Positions 55,003 to 63,684 of a DNA stretch of 64,000 nucleotides are shown here, one piece after another. Under the pieces are notes generated by a model. It worked only from the letters and a program-made list of their open reading frames with translations, did not search any database and was not told the origin of the DNA. Numbering within the stretch: position 1 is the stretch's first letter; the number at the start of each line of letters is the position of its first letter. Source of the DNA: Aureispira sp. CCB-QB1 (GTDB taxonomy: Bacteria; Bacteroidota; Bacteroidia; Chitinophagales; Saprospiraceae); assembly GCF_000724545.1 (NCBI RefSeq), contig NZ_JHBV01000014.1:62001-126000 (forward strand), read 5' to 3'. Both the position numbers and the translations under genes were made by a program.

Positions 55003-57447
55003 TTGAAGCCACCACTCTCTAAAATTGTTTTACTCTTTATCGTATTATTATATGCATCTTCCAAAAGTTATGCTCAGCAAATCAATCTGTCTGTCAAAGC
55101 AAAACCTTTGGGCGAGGTATTGGGAAGTTTACACCAAGAGTACGATGTTCAAGTTTCTTTTAATGCTCAATTGTTGAATGAATGCCTAATAACGGTAGAT
55201 CAGCAATTTGAATCTCCTAACGAAGTTTTAGAGTATTTAACCAAACTTTGTAACTTCAAGTACAGAGTGATTGATGGCGTTTTTGTGATTAGCAAAAAGC
55301 GTTCTATATCAAAGGAAATGCGTTCGCTCAAACAAAAATATACTTATCAAGGGAAAATTATTGACAAAGAAAATAAAGGCCATTTGCCCTATGCAACAGT
55401 TTTGATTGATAATACACGGATAGTGACCGATGTAGAAGGAAATTTTACCTACCAATCCGAAGAAAACAAAGCAAAACTGTTGGTGTCTTATTTGGGGTAT
55501 TTTGTAAAAGATACGCTTGTCAAAGCAAAGCGAGGCTTCTTGATTGAATTAGCACCTTCTATTACGGAACTGCAAGAAGTAACGGTATTTTCAAATCAAA
55601 AAATTAAAACAATTAATTCAGAAGACAGATCTGGCTTGGCAAAATTGAATAACCGTCAAACACCATTTTTGCCAGGAAACAATAAAAATAGCTTGTTTTC
55701 TTTTTTGCGTTTGCAACCTGGTGTCATGGCATCTGGTGAGCAAAATAATGGTTATATTTTGTGGGGAGGACAGAAGGGAGAGACGCATATTTTATTTGAT
55801 GGGATTACGATATTCAATACAAGCAATTATAATAATAAAATAGGCGCAATTAATCCTCTGTTGATTCAAGATATTGAGATCTTAAAAGGTGGATATAATG
55901 TAGAAATTGGCGATCGCTTGGGAGGCGTAGTTAATATTACAAGTAAGCCGGGTAACGTGGATACTTCTACCACAGAATTATTGGGAACACACAATTCATT
56001 TAATGCTTATATGAATTTAGACCTCAAGAAGCAGTCAAGTTTGCAACTTGGCATTCGTATCGTTGTACCAGATATTTTTGCATCTATTAATATACGACCA
56101 ACGGCTTTTTTTTCGGATTTGACAGTGAGGTACGCCAAGCAGTTTAAGGATGGCAGTTCTTTACGTTTTACATCGTTGGTTAATGTCGATGCCTCGAATG
56201 TTCCCAAAAAACATTATTTAGCAGACTATTGGTATATCAATCAATTTAGACTGAGCAATTTGTACGGAGGAAATTTGAACTATATCAAACCTTGGAAAAA
56301 TATTGGTCAAACACAATTTAGTCTTGCTTATTCTGAATTTATGACGGATTATTATGTTCGCCATTATGACTTGTATGTTAATGGAACAGGTCGGTTAGAA
56401 CGCATTGGCGAACAGCATTTTTACAACAGTGTTCGAGAAGTTTCTGCCAAAGTGGTGCATAGACTACCTGCTTCTCGGTACCACCAACTGTCCTTTGGTC
56501 TCAATTTTACTTACAATAGCTCTCTAATCAACCATGGTATTCTCAAACGATTTGAAGGCGTTCAGCAAAAGAACAATCGGCTTGGAGCCTATGTTAAAGA
56601 TGATATTAGCTTTTCTAAATGGTTTACGCTTAGATTAGGAATTCGAGCGGACCTACCTCTAGAGAGCTATACAAAACTGTTGATACAACCAAGAATTGAA
56701 GCGATATTTACTCCTGTGTCACAATGGAAAATTAATTTGGCGCATGGTGTTTATAATCAATTTTTGAGTGAGACAACTATTGTTGATGTTTATCGAAATT
56801 ATACATACCATTGGTCTTTGACCAATAATAAATACCATCCTGTCCCTCAAGCAACCCATACCGTTATCGGGGTATCTGGTCGTTATAAATATTGGAATTG
56901 TCGCCTAGAAGCTTATTATAGACGTACCAAAAATACCTTGCAGTACTGGGGGGATAGTAACAATCAAATTATAGAAACCTCTTTTGGGAAGCATTATAAT
57001 TATGGGGTAGATGTTAAGTTTGGGGCACACTACAAAAATCAGCAAATATGGTTGGCATATACCTTGAGCAAGGCAGAAGTGCAATTGAATAAAAACCAGC
57101 CCCCAACTAGAGCGCCACAAGATCAACGGCACGAATTTAAAGTAGCAGGAATGTTTAATGTAGGTCGATTTTTTTGGTCTATTAATTACGTTTATGGAAG
57201 TGGCTTCCCAAACAAGCATAACTTAACATCCAATAACAACATACGCTCGTATAGTCGATTAGATATTGGTAGTTTTTATCGTTTTAGAGTTAAGGAGTTA
57301 AGTGTTGATTTTGGTTGTTCTGTGCTCAATGTCTTAAATACTTATAATATTCAATACAACAATTGGGCAAATTTTTTGCAAGATGGGGAACAATATATTC
57401 AAGCCATGCCACGAAACTTTACATTCTTTGTTCATTTTAAATTTTAG
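55003..57447 (+). CDS. STN-domain TonB-dependent receptor (copy 1), TTG start
   Basis: This outer-membrane receptor has a signal peptide (SYAQ), an STN domain (about 27-98, contacting FecR), a carboxypeptidase-regulatory-like domain (112-190; YQGKIIDKENKGHLPYATV), and a plug (215-320: RQTPFLPGNNKNSLFSF, GYNVEIGDRLGGVVNIT). A 22-strand-type barrel runs to the terminal aromatic strand FTFFVHFKF. The length (814) fits FecA/CirA-type receptors rather than SusC (about 1000), and no susD follows. TTG at 55003 is the only usable start after the in-frame TAG at 54973; the first Met codon inside would delete the signal peptide. It is coupled to the sigma/FecR pair. The ligand is unknown. Confidence 0.92.
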   Translation: MKPPLSKIVLLFIVLLYASSKSYAQQINLSVKAKPLGEVLGSLHQEYDVQVSFNAQLLNECLITVDQQFESPNEVLEYLTKLCNFKYRVIDGVFVISKKRSISKEMRSLKQKYTYQGKIIDKENKGHLPYATVLIDNTRIVTDVEGNFTYQSEENKAKLLVSYLGYFVKDTLVKAKRGFLIELAPSITELQEVTVFSNQKIKTINSEDRSGLAKLNNRQTPFLPGNNKNSLFSFLRLQPGVMASGEQNNGYILWGGQKGETHILFDGITIFNTSNYNNKIGAINPLLIQDIEILKGGYNVEIGDRLGGVVNITSKPGNVDTSTTELLGTHNSFNAYMNLDLKKQSSLQLGIRIVVPDIFASINIRPTAFFSDLTVRYAKQFKDGSSLRFTSLVNVDASNVPKKHYLADYWYINQFRLSNLYGGNLNYIKPWKNIGQTQFSLAYSEFMTDYYVRHYDLYVNGTGRLERIGEQHFYNSVREVSAKVVHRLPASRYHQLSFGLNFTYNSSLINHGILKRFEGVQQKNNRLGAYVKDDISFSKWFTLRLGIRADLPLESYTKLLIQPRIEAIFTPVSQWKINLAHGVYNQFLSETTIVDVYRNYTYHWSLTNNKYHPVPQATHTVIGVSGRYKYWNCRLEAYYRRTKNTLQYWGDSNNQIIETSFGKHYNYGVDVKFGAHYKNQQIWLAYTLSKAEVQLNKNQPPTRAPQDQRHEFKVAGMFNVGRFFWSINYVYGSGFPNKHNLTSNNNIRSYSRLDIGSFYRFRVKELSVDFGCSVLNVLNTYNIQYNNWANFLQDGEQYIQAMPRNFTFFVHFKF

Positions 57448-57756
57448 CGTGTTAAGAAAGAATTACTCTTTTAAACGTTAATTAGGTTGATAATTATTAT
57501 AGTTGGTTTGATTATTGGACGAGGTGATGATGATGAATTTTTGCTCTTTTTTGTAAGTAGTCAAAAAAATAAAGGAAAAAATGGATATGCTTTTTTATCT
57601 TTTGGCTAACTAAACTTGCTGCTTAATAGGGTAAAACGACAGCAGGTCATGAGGGGAACTAACCTTGCGATCTCATGAGCGCAGCGAATAATAATCAACA
57701 ACCACAAAATAGCGGCGCAGCTAACTACTATATACTCAATAACCGATTAAAAACAA
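57448..57756. other. Spacer between receptors 1 and 2, holds repeat copy D
   Basis: 309 bases with no gene or terminator hairpin recognised. Most of the right half is the dispersed repeat. Confidence 0.5.
57586..57738 (+). repeat. Dispersed modular repeat, copy D (diverged)
   Basis: Shares TGCTTTTTTATCTTTT with copies C and E, CTTGCGATCTCA and GCGCAGCGAA-type modules with C and B, and an ACTACTATATACTCAATA end similar to the tail of copy E (ACTACTATTATAATATATTC). It ends 19 bases before the TTG start of receptor 2. Confidence 0.55.
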
Positions 57757-60192
57757 TTGAAGACACCACGCTCCATAATTGTTTTACTCATTCTGTCTCT
57801 ATTGGCATACAACAGCTATGCTCAGCAAATTAATGTCCATGCAGAAGCAGAGCCTTTGGGGGAGTTATTGACTAGTTTTCACCAGAACTACAACATTCAG
57901 ATATCTTTTAATGCTCAATTACTGAATGAATGTCTAATTACAGCCAATCAACATTTTGAATCGCCTTACGAAGCTTTTGATTATTTAGCAGAAGTGTGTG
58001 GTTGTAACTATAAGATGTTGGACGGTGTATTTATTGTAACCAAGCCTCGCCCTAGAAAGAGTGTGTACCACAAAGGAGAAACCTACATTTATCAAGGAAA
58101 AATAGTGGATAAGATGAACCAAGAAAAACTACCTTATGCAACTATTTTGATCGATAAAACGAGTATTACAACGGATGCCGATGGAAACTTTACATACCAG
58201 TCCGACAAACGGAAGGCAAACTTATTGGCTTCGCATGTAGGCTATTTTGTCTTGGACACACTCATCAATGCAGATCGTGGTTTGTGGATTGAATTATCTC
58301 CATCTATAACCGAATTACAAGAGATAACGGTGTTATCAACGAAAAAAATAAATTTGCTAAACCCAGAGCAAAAGTCAGGATTGTCAAAGCTAAACAATCG
58401 CCAAACACCTTTCTTGCCAGGTAGCAACAACAATAGCTTGTTCTCATTTTTGCGTTTGCAACCAGGAGTGATGGCATCGGGGGAACAAAACAATGGTTAT
58501 ATTTTGTGGGGAGGACAAAAAGGAGAGACGCATATTATTTTTGACGGTATGACAATTTTTAACACCAGTAATTATAATGATAGGATAGGAGCGATCAATC
58601 CACTCATGATAAAAGATATAGAGGTGCTTAAGGGGGGCTATAATGTAGATATTGGCGATCGTTTGGGGGGAGTAGTCAATATTACAAGTAAGTCGGGAAA
58701 TACAGATACATCAACGGTAGAGATAATGGGAACACCAACCTCTTTTAATGGATATTTGAATTTAAATGTAGCTCCTAAGTCAAGTGTTCAGGTTGGAATT
58801 CGCTTTGTTGGACCCGATGCTATTGCTTCTCTTACTCAATTTCCTACAGCAATGTTTATAGATGCTACCACGAAATATACACACCGATTTGACGATGGAG
58901 CTTCTTTTGCATTTACAACATTGGCAAACGTGGATATTTCGAGGCGTCCTAGAAATATACCTTCTACCACAAGTATAAAAACAGAGTCTCGAATCAGCGA
59001 ACTGTTAGCAGGTAGTTTTTCATATATCAAGCCTTGGAAGAAACTGGGGCGCTCCAATCTTAGAGTAGCTTATTCCAATTTTGCGACAGATTTTAGTATT
59101 TTTTCAGTTCAGAATAATGGAAATGCTCCATCAATACATTTGCAACGTATATACGAACAACGGTTTTATAATAATGTACGAGAAGTATCTATAAAAGGAG
59201 ATCATAGTTTTCCTGCGCTCCAATACCACCAATTATCGCTAGGGGTGAACTTGACACATAACAGTTCTAAGATTAATCATGGTATTATTGAACGTTTTGC
59301 GGATATAGAGCAATATTCTAATCGATTTGGGTTTTACCTAAAAGACGAATTAAGTTTGTTTAAAGGATTGCTTATTCGTTTGGGGATTCGGGCGGATTTG
59401 CCATTGCAAAATAAAACTCAATTGTATATACAGCCACGTATAGAGGCGATCTTTTCTCCTTCTAATGCATGGAAAATTAATTTAGCACACGGTGTTTATA
59501 ATCAGTTTATAACAGAAACAACTTTGGTGGATTTCTATCGAAATTATACTTATCATTGGTCTTTAACAAATGGACAGTATCATACAGTACCTCAAGCTAC
59601 GCATACTGTTTTAGGGCTCTCTGGGCGTTACCAATATTGGAACTGTAGAGTAGAAGGCTATTATAAGAGAATTAAAAATACATTACAATATTGGAGCAAT
59701 AGTAACAATAAAATTATAGAAACCTCTTTTGGTAAAACCTACAATTATGGTTTGGATGTGAAGCTTGGAGCACATTATAAAAATCAACAAATATGGTTGG
59801 CTTATACCTTAAGTAAATCAGAAGTACAGTTTGATAAAAATAAACCAATTACAAGAGCACCACAAGATCAACGACATGAATTTAAAGTAGCAGGGATGTT
59901 TAATTGGAAGCAATTTTTCTTATCTGCCAACTATGTTTATGGAAGTGGTTTCCCAAATATTCACAATCTAACTTCTAACAAAAATATACGTCCATATAGT
60001 CGATTAGATGTTGGAGGTTTGTATCGTTTTAAGGTCAAAGAATTGAGTATTGATTTTGGTTGCTCGGTGCTAAACGTACTGAATACATACAATATCCAGT
60101 ATAATAACTTAGCCAACTTTCCAAAAGAAGGGGAGCAATATATTCAAGCAATGCCAATCAATTTTACGATTTTTGTTCATTTTAAATTTTAA
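57757..60192 (+). CDS. STN-domain TonB-dependent receptor (copy 2), TTG start
   Basis: The 811-residue paralogue of copy 1 has a signal peptide (NSYAQ), STN (25-96), a regulatory-like domain (110-188; YQGKIVDKMNQEKLPYATI), a plug (212-318, with GASGEQNNGYILWGGQKGE-like sequence essentially invariant) and a barrel ending FTIFVHFKF. The TTG start is fixed by an in-frame TAA 9 bases upstream, and it lines up with the TTG of copy 1 (both TTGAAG followed by CC/AC ACCAC). The barrel around residues 335-480 is the most diverged part, which is where ligand-contacting loops are expected. Confidence 0.92.
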   Translation: MKTPRSIIVLLILSLLAYNSYAQQINVHAEAEPLGELLTSFHQNYNIQISFNAQLLNECLITANQHFESPYEAFDYLAEVCGCNYKMLDGVFIVTKPRPRKSVYHKGETYIYQGKIVDKMNQEKLPYATILIDKTSITTDADGNFTYQSDKRKANLLASHVGYFVLDTLINADRGLWIELSPSITELQEITVLSTKKINLLNPEQKSGLSKLNNRQTPFLPGSNNNSLFSFLRLQPGVMASGEQNNGYILWGGQKGETHIIFDGMTIFNTSNYNDRIGAINPLMIKDIEVLKGGYNVDIGDRLGGVVNITSKSGNTDTSTVEIMGTPTSFNGYLNLNVAPKSSVQVGIRFVGPDAIASLTQFPTAMFIDATTKYTHRFDDGASFAFTTLANVDISRRPRNIPSTTSIKTESRISELLAGSFSYIKPWKKLGRSNLRVAYSNFATDFSIFSVQNNGNAPSIHLQRIYEQRFYNNVREVSIKGDHSFPALQYHQLSLGVNLTHNSSKINHGIIERFADIEQYSNRFGFYLKDELSLFKGLLIRLGIRADLPLQNKTQLYIQPRIEAIFSPSNAWKINLAHGVYNQFITETTLVDFYRNYTYHWSLTNGQYHTVPQATHTVLGLSGRYQYWNCRVEGYYKRIKNTLQYWSNSNNKIIETSFGKTYNYGLDVKLGAHYKNQQIWLAYTLSKSEVQFDKNKPITRAPQDQRHEFKVAGMFNWKQFFLSANYVYGSGFPNIHNLTSNKNIRPYSRLDVGGLYRFKVKELSIDFGCSVLNVLNTYNIQYNNLANFPKEGEQYIQAMPINFTIFVHFKF

Positions 60193-60499
60193 TCTAAAAG
60201 TTTTGTTATAACAATAGTTCGTTGAAAAACTTTATTAGTTTGATAATCAATAGGTTATATCTTTGTTGTGTTTTATGTTAAAATTTTGATTATCAAACTA
60301 ATATAAATGTGCTTTTTTATCTTTTTGGTAAAAAAGTAAAAAAGCAACGAACTACTATTATAATATATTCAATAGCTAAAGATGTTGCTAGTACGTACCG
60401 CTAACTACGAATACTAAGTGCTCTGCGAAAATGAAAGAAATTTACTTGAAAGAGTTCCAAGAAGTCAGAAAAAATATAATAAAAATAGGTTTGTTTTGA
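60193..60499. other. Spacer between receptors 2 and 3, holds repeat copy E
   Basis: 307 bases with no gene. Repeat copy E occupies 60213-60359; the rest is AT-rich. Confidence 0.5.
60213..60359 (+). repeat. Dispersed modular repeat, copy E (TIR-bounded)
   Basis: The ends AATAGTTCGTTG (60213-60224) and CAACGAACTACTATT (60345-60359) are inverted repeats and match the ends of copy C. An inner perfect 17-bp inverted repeat (60234-60250 with 60286-60302) forms a second hairpin absent from C. CTAATATAAATGTGCTTTTTTATCTTTTTGGTAA is shared with C over its length, after which C contains an extra block relative to E. Confidence 0.8.
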
Positions 60500-60529
60500 G
60501 TGCTAACTAAAAGCAAAAATAGTAAATCA

Positions 60530-62974
60530 TTGAAATTATTAGATTCTCCAATTGCTTTCTTATGGATCATTATCCTATTTGCGTGCCAGAGCCATGCCCA
60601 GCAGATTGATGTCTGTGTAGAAGAAAAACCACTTGGAGAATTATTGGCTAGTTTGCACCTAGACTATGGTGTTCAAGTTTCTTTTAATGCCAAGCTTTTG
60701 AACGAATGTTTGATTACAACGACTCAAAAGTTTAAATCTCCTTATGAGACTTTGAATTATTTAACCCAAGTTTGTGGTTGTGAGTATAAAATGATAGATG
60801 GAGTTTTTATCGTTACCCAAAAACGAAGTTCTAAACGCTATTATTCTAAAAATAAAAAATACATTTATCAAGGTAAAATAATCGATAAAATAAATCAAGA
60901 AAAACTACCTTTTGCAACCATTAGAATTGATAAAACAAGCATTACAACGGATTCAGAAGGAAACTTTACGTATCAGTCCGAAGATCAGAGTGCGAATTTA
61001 TTGGCTTCTCATGTAGGGTATTTTGTATTAGATACTCTTATTAATGCAGATCATGGTTTGGTGATAGCTCTCTCTCCATCTATAACCGAATTGCAAGAAA
61101 TAACCGTGTTATCTACTCAAAAGATAAAAATTTTAAACCCAGAACAAAAAACAGGTCTGGCTAAAATCAACAATCGTCAAACGCCTTTCTTGCCAGGAAA
61201 TAACAACAACAGTTTGTTTTCTTTTTTGCGTTTACAGCCAGGAGTGATGGCATCGGGGGAACAAAACAATGGCTATATTTTATGGGGAGGGCAGAAAGGG
61301 GAGACTCATATTTTGTTTGATGGAATAACGATCTTTAATACTAGTAATTACAACGATAGAATAGGAGCCATCAATCCTATTTTTATTAAAGATATAGAAA
61401 TTCTGAAAGGGGGATATAATGTGGAAATAGGAGATCGTTTGGGGGGAGTAGTTAATATTACAAGTAAATCGGGTAATAAAGACACAACTACTTGCGAAAT
61501 GGTAGGGACGCAAAAGTCATTCAATGGCTATATCAACAAGGGAATAGCCCCTAGTTCTAGCATTCAATTGGGTACTAGAATTGTTGGAGCGCCAGATGCT
61601 TCTGTTTATTCCACCAACCTTCTGCCTACCGCTATTTTTGCCGATGTAACTAGCAAGTATACACATCGACTTCAAGATGGCAGCCATCTGAGCTTTACGA
61701 CTTTGGCTAATTTTGATATGTCGCAACGTCCTTTTCGATTGGGAAACACCAATAGTTATTTGGTATACCAAAGACTGAGCAACTTAATAGGAGGAAGTAT
61801 GACTTACATAAAACCTTGGAAAGAAATAGGACATACCACGATTAAGATGGCTTACTCTGAATTTGCAACAAATTATAGTGTCTATTCTGTTAGTTTTCAG
61901 GATTCTATTTTTACAGTTAGAAATCAAAGAATTTCTGAGCAGCGATTTTTTAATAACGTGGGCGAGTTGTCTGTTCGAGCAGATCATGCTTTGCCTGCTT
62001 CGCAATACCATCAATTTTCTTTTGGTGCCAATCTGACCCACAATAAGTCTAAGATTAATCATGGCATTATTAAAAGATTTAGAAAGGTAGAGCAACAGTC
62101 TTTTCGTTTAGGAGGATATATCAAAGAAGAGATTAGTTTGTTTCAATGGTTGATACTAAGGATGGGAATACGGATAGATTTGCCTTTAGAGAACAAAACA
62201 CAATTATTGGTTCAGCCAAGAGTTGAAGCCATTCTCTCCCCATCCAAACAATGGAAAATTAATCTAGCGCATGGCGTTTACAATCAATTTATAACCGAAA
62301 ACACCTTGGTGGACATTTATAGAAATTATACCTATCATTGGTCGTTAACCAACAGTCGATACCACCCCGTTCCTAAAGCTACTCATACTATCTTGGGTGC
62401 TTCTGGACGTTATCGATACTGGAGCTGTCGGGTCGAAGCTTATTATAGACATACTAAAAACACCTTGCAGTATTGGAGTGATAGAAACAGTCAAGTTATC
62501 GAGACATCTTTAGGCAAAACCTTTAATTATGGTTTAGATGCAAAATTTTCTGCTCATTACAAAAATCAACAGATATGGTTGGCGTATACTTTGAGCAAAT
62601 CAGAAGTACAAGTTGATAAAAACAAACCACTTACAAGGGCTCCGCAGGATCAACGGCACGAACTTAAAATAGCGGGAATGTTTAATTGGAAACAAATTTT
62701 TTGTTCTGTTAATTATGTGTATGGAAGCGGTTTTCCGAATATACATAATTTGACTTCTTCTCAAAATATAAGACCTTATAGTCGCCTAGATCTGGGCGCT
62801 CTTTACCGATTTAAAGTAAAAGAATTGAGTATTGATTTTGGCTTTTCTATCTTGAATGTGTTAAACACGTATAACGTTCAGTATAATAACCTTGCGAACT
62901 TTCCCAAAAAAGAAGAACAATACACCAACGCTATGCCTTTAAATTTTACAGTTTTTGCTCATTTTAGATTTTAG
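60530..62974 (+). CDS. STN-domain TonB-dependent receptor (copy 3), TTG start likely
   Basis: The third consecutive receptor has a signal peptide (QSHAQ), STN (26-97), a regulatory-like domain (112-190; YQGKIIDKINQEKLPFATI), a plug with the same invariant RQTPFLPGNNNNSLFSF block, and a barrel ending FTVFAHFRF. TTG at 60530 is proposed because TTGAAA there aligns with the TTG starts of copies 1 and 2 and gives an equal-length signal peptide. A GTG at 60500, right after an in-frame TGA, would add ten residues and cannot be excluded. Plug and C-terminal strands are nearly the same as in copy 2; the first third of the barrel differs. Confidence 0.9.
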   Translation: MKLLDSPIAFLWIIILFACQSHAQQIDVCVEEKPLGELLASLHLDYGVQVSFNAKLLNECLITTTQKFKSPYETLNYLTQVCGCEYKMIDGVFIVTQKRSSKRYYSKNKKYIYQGKIIDKINQEKLPFATIRIDKTSITTDSEGNFTYQSEDQSANLLASHVGYFVLDTLINADHGLVIALSPSITELQEITVLSTQKIKILNPEQKTGLAKINNRQTPFLPGNNNNSLFSFLRLQPGVMASGEQNNGYILWGGQKGETHILFDGITIFNTSNYNDRIGAINPIFIKDIEILKGGYNVEIGDRLGGVVNITSKSGNKDTTTCEMVGTQKSFNGYINKGIAPSSSIQLGTRIVGAPDASVYSTNLLPTAIFADVTSKYTHRLQDGSHLSFTTLANFDMSQRPFRLGNTNSYLVYQRLSNLIGGSMTYIKPWKEIGHTTIKMAYSEFATNYSVYSVSFQDSIFTVRNQRISEQRFFNNVGELSVRADHALPASQYHQFSFGANLTHNKSKINHGIIKRFRKVEQQSFRLGGYIKEEISLFQWLILRMGIRIDLPLENKTQLLVQPRVEAILSPSKQWKINLAHGVYNQFITENTLVDIYRNYTYHWSLTNSRYHPVPKATHTILGASGRYRYWSCRVEAYYRHTKNTLQYWSDRNSQVIETSLGKTFNYGLDAKFSAHYKNQQIWLAYTLSKSEVQVDKNKPLTRAPQDQRHELKIAGMFNWKQIFCSVNYVYGSGFPNIHNLTSSQNIRPYSRLDLGALYRFKVKELSIDFGFSILNVLNTYNVQYNNLANFPKKEEQYTNAMPLNFTVFAHFRF

Positions 62975-63022
62975 TTCTAGTATTTGAAAATGTTGACTAA
63001 GTGTTAAGGATGTACTATAAAA

Positions 63023-63068
63023 AAGAGGTTATTAGATTGTCCTAATAACCTCTTGACTTAATTTTTAT
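63023..63068. terminator. Terminator closing the receptor cluster
   Basis: AAGAGGTTATTAG (63023-63035) pairs perfectly with CTAATAACCTCTT (63042-63054), followed by TTAATTTTTAT. It lies between receptor 3 and the convergent tail-collar gene. Confidence 0.75.
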
Positions 63069-63121
63069 ACATAGCTCAATCTTGCATTTTACGACAAGAA
63101 ATGAACTATTTTTATAACTTT

Positions 63122-63637
63122 TTAATTTCTAGATGGATAAACACCTTCAAGAGCAATAATGTAGTTGACACAACAGAAAGGTTGTATATTGTTATGGGAT
63201 TGGCTACCACCGGTATTGCTTGCGGCAAGCGGATTTAATGTTGTATTGGCGCTTGTTCCATACTCGTTATCAAAACTACCTGTATTGGCTAAAAAGTTGT
63301 TGGTAGGATCATTTGTTGTTCCAACAACACTTGTTGCATTAATAGTATGATTATGAGATGGAATTTGGTTGATTGTCAAGGTTACATCTTCGGTACCTCC
63401 TTTTTGACCTAAGCGATAGTTGCTCAAGCCTGGTCCTTGTCGAGGGTTAATTGCAACACGACCACGCAAGTCAGGTAGTGCAAAAGTAGTTCGGCCATCA
63501 CCTCCATAGGTAGTCCCTAAAATAGAAAATAAGGCAGAATGGCTGTTAATTGCTAACAATTGACCATCACAAAGCGCCCAACCTCTAGGGGCAAAATTAC
63601 CACCAAACATAATGATTTCAGCAATAAATGGATTCAT
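63122..63637 (-). CDS. Phage tail-collar domain protein (microcystin-dependent protein family)
   Basis: The 171-residue product is a stand-alone tail-collar protein (MdpB-like). It has the family start MNPFIAEIIMFGGNFAPRGWALCDGQLL, then LFSILGTTYGGDGRTTFALPDLRGRV, the LGQKGGTEDVTLT / NQIPSHNH block, and the ending QPFCCVNYIIALEGVYP. These proteins are related to short-tail-fibre collars but in bacteria are usually chromosomal and often in tandem copies, not in prophages; no other phage gene is present here. Their role is unknown. A closely related copy lies immediately upstream (63685). Confidence 0.9.
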   Translation of the reverse strand: MNPFIAEIIMFGGNFAPRGWALCDGQLLAINSHSALFSILGTTYGGDGRTTFALPDLRGRVAINPRQGPGLSNYRLGQKGGTEDVTLTINQIPSHNHTINATSVVGTTNDPTNNFLANTGSFDNEYGTSANTTLNPLAASNTGGSQSHNNIQPFCCVNYIIALEGVYPSRN

Positions 63638-63684
63638 ATTTTTTTAGTTTAGGTTATTTGAAAATTGGATAGGAATAACTATTG

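Noticed and set aside
55003-62974. SusC-type glycan importers
   Set aside because: The receptors are about 810-824 residues, have an STN domain and lack a downstream SusD gene, so a FecA-like class is more fitting.
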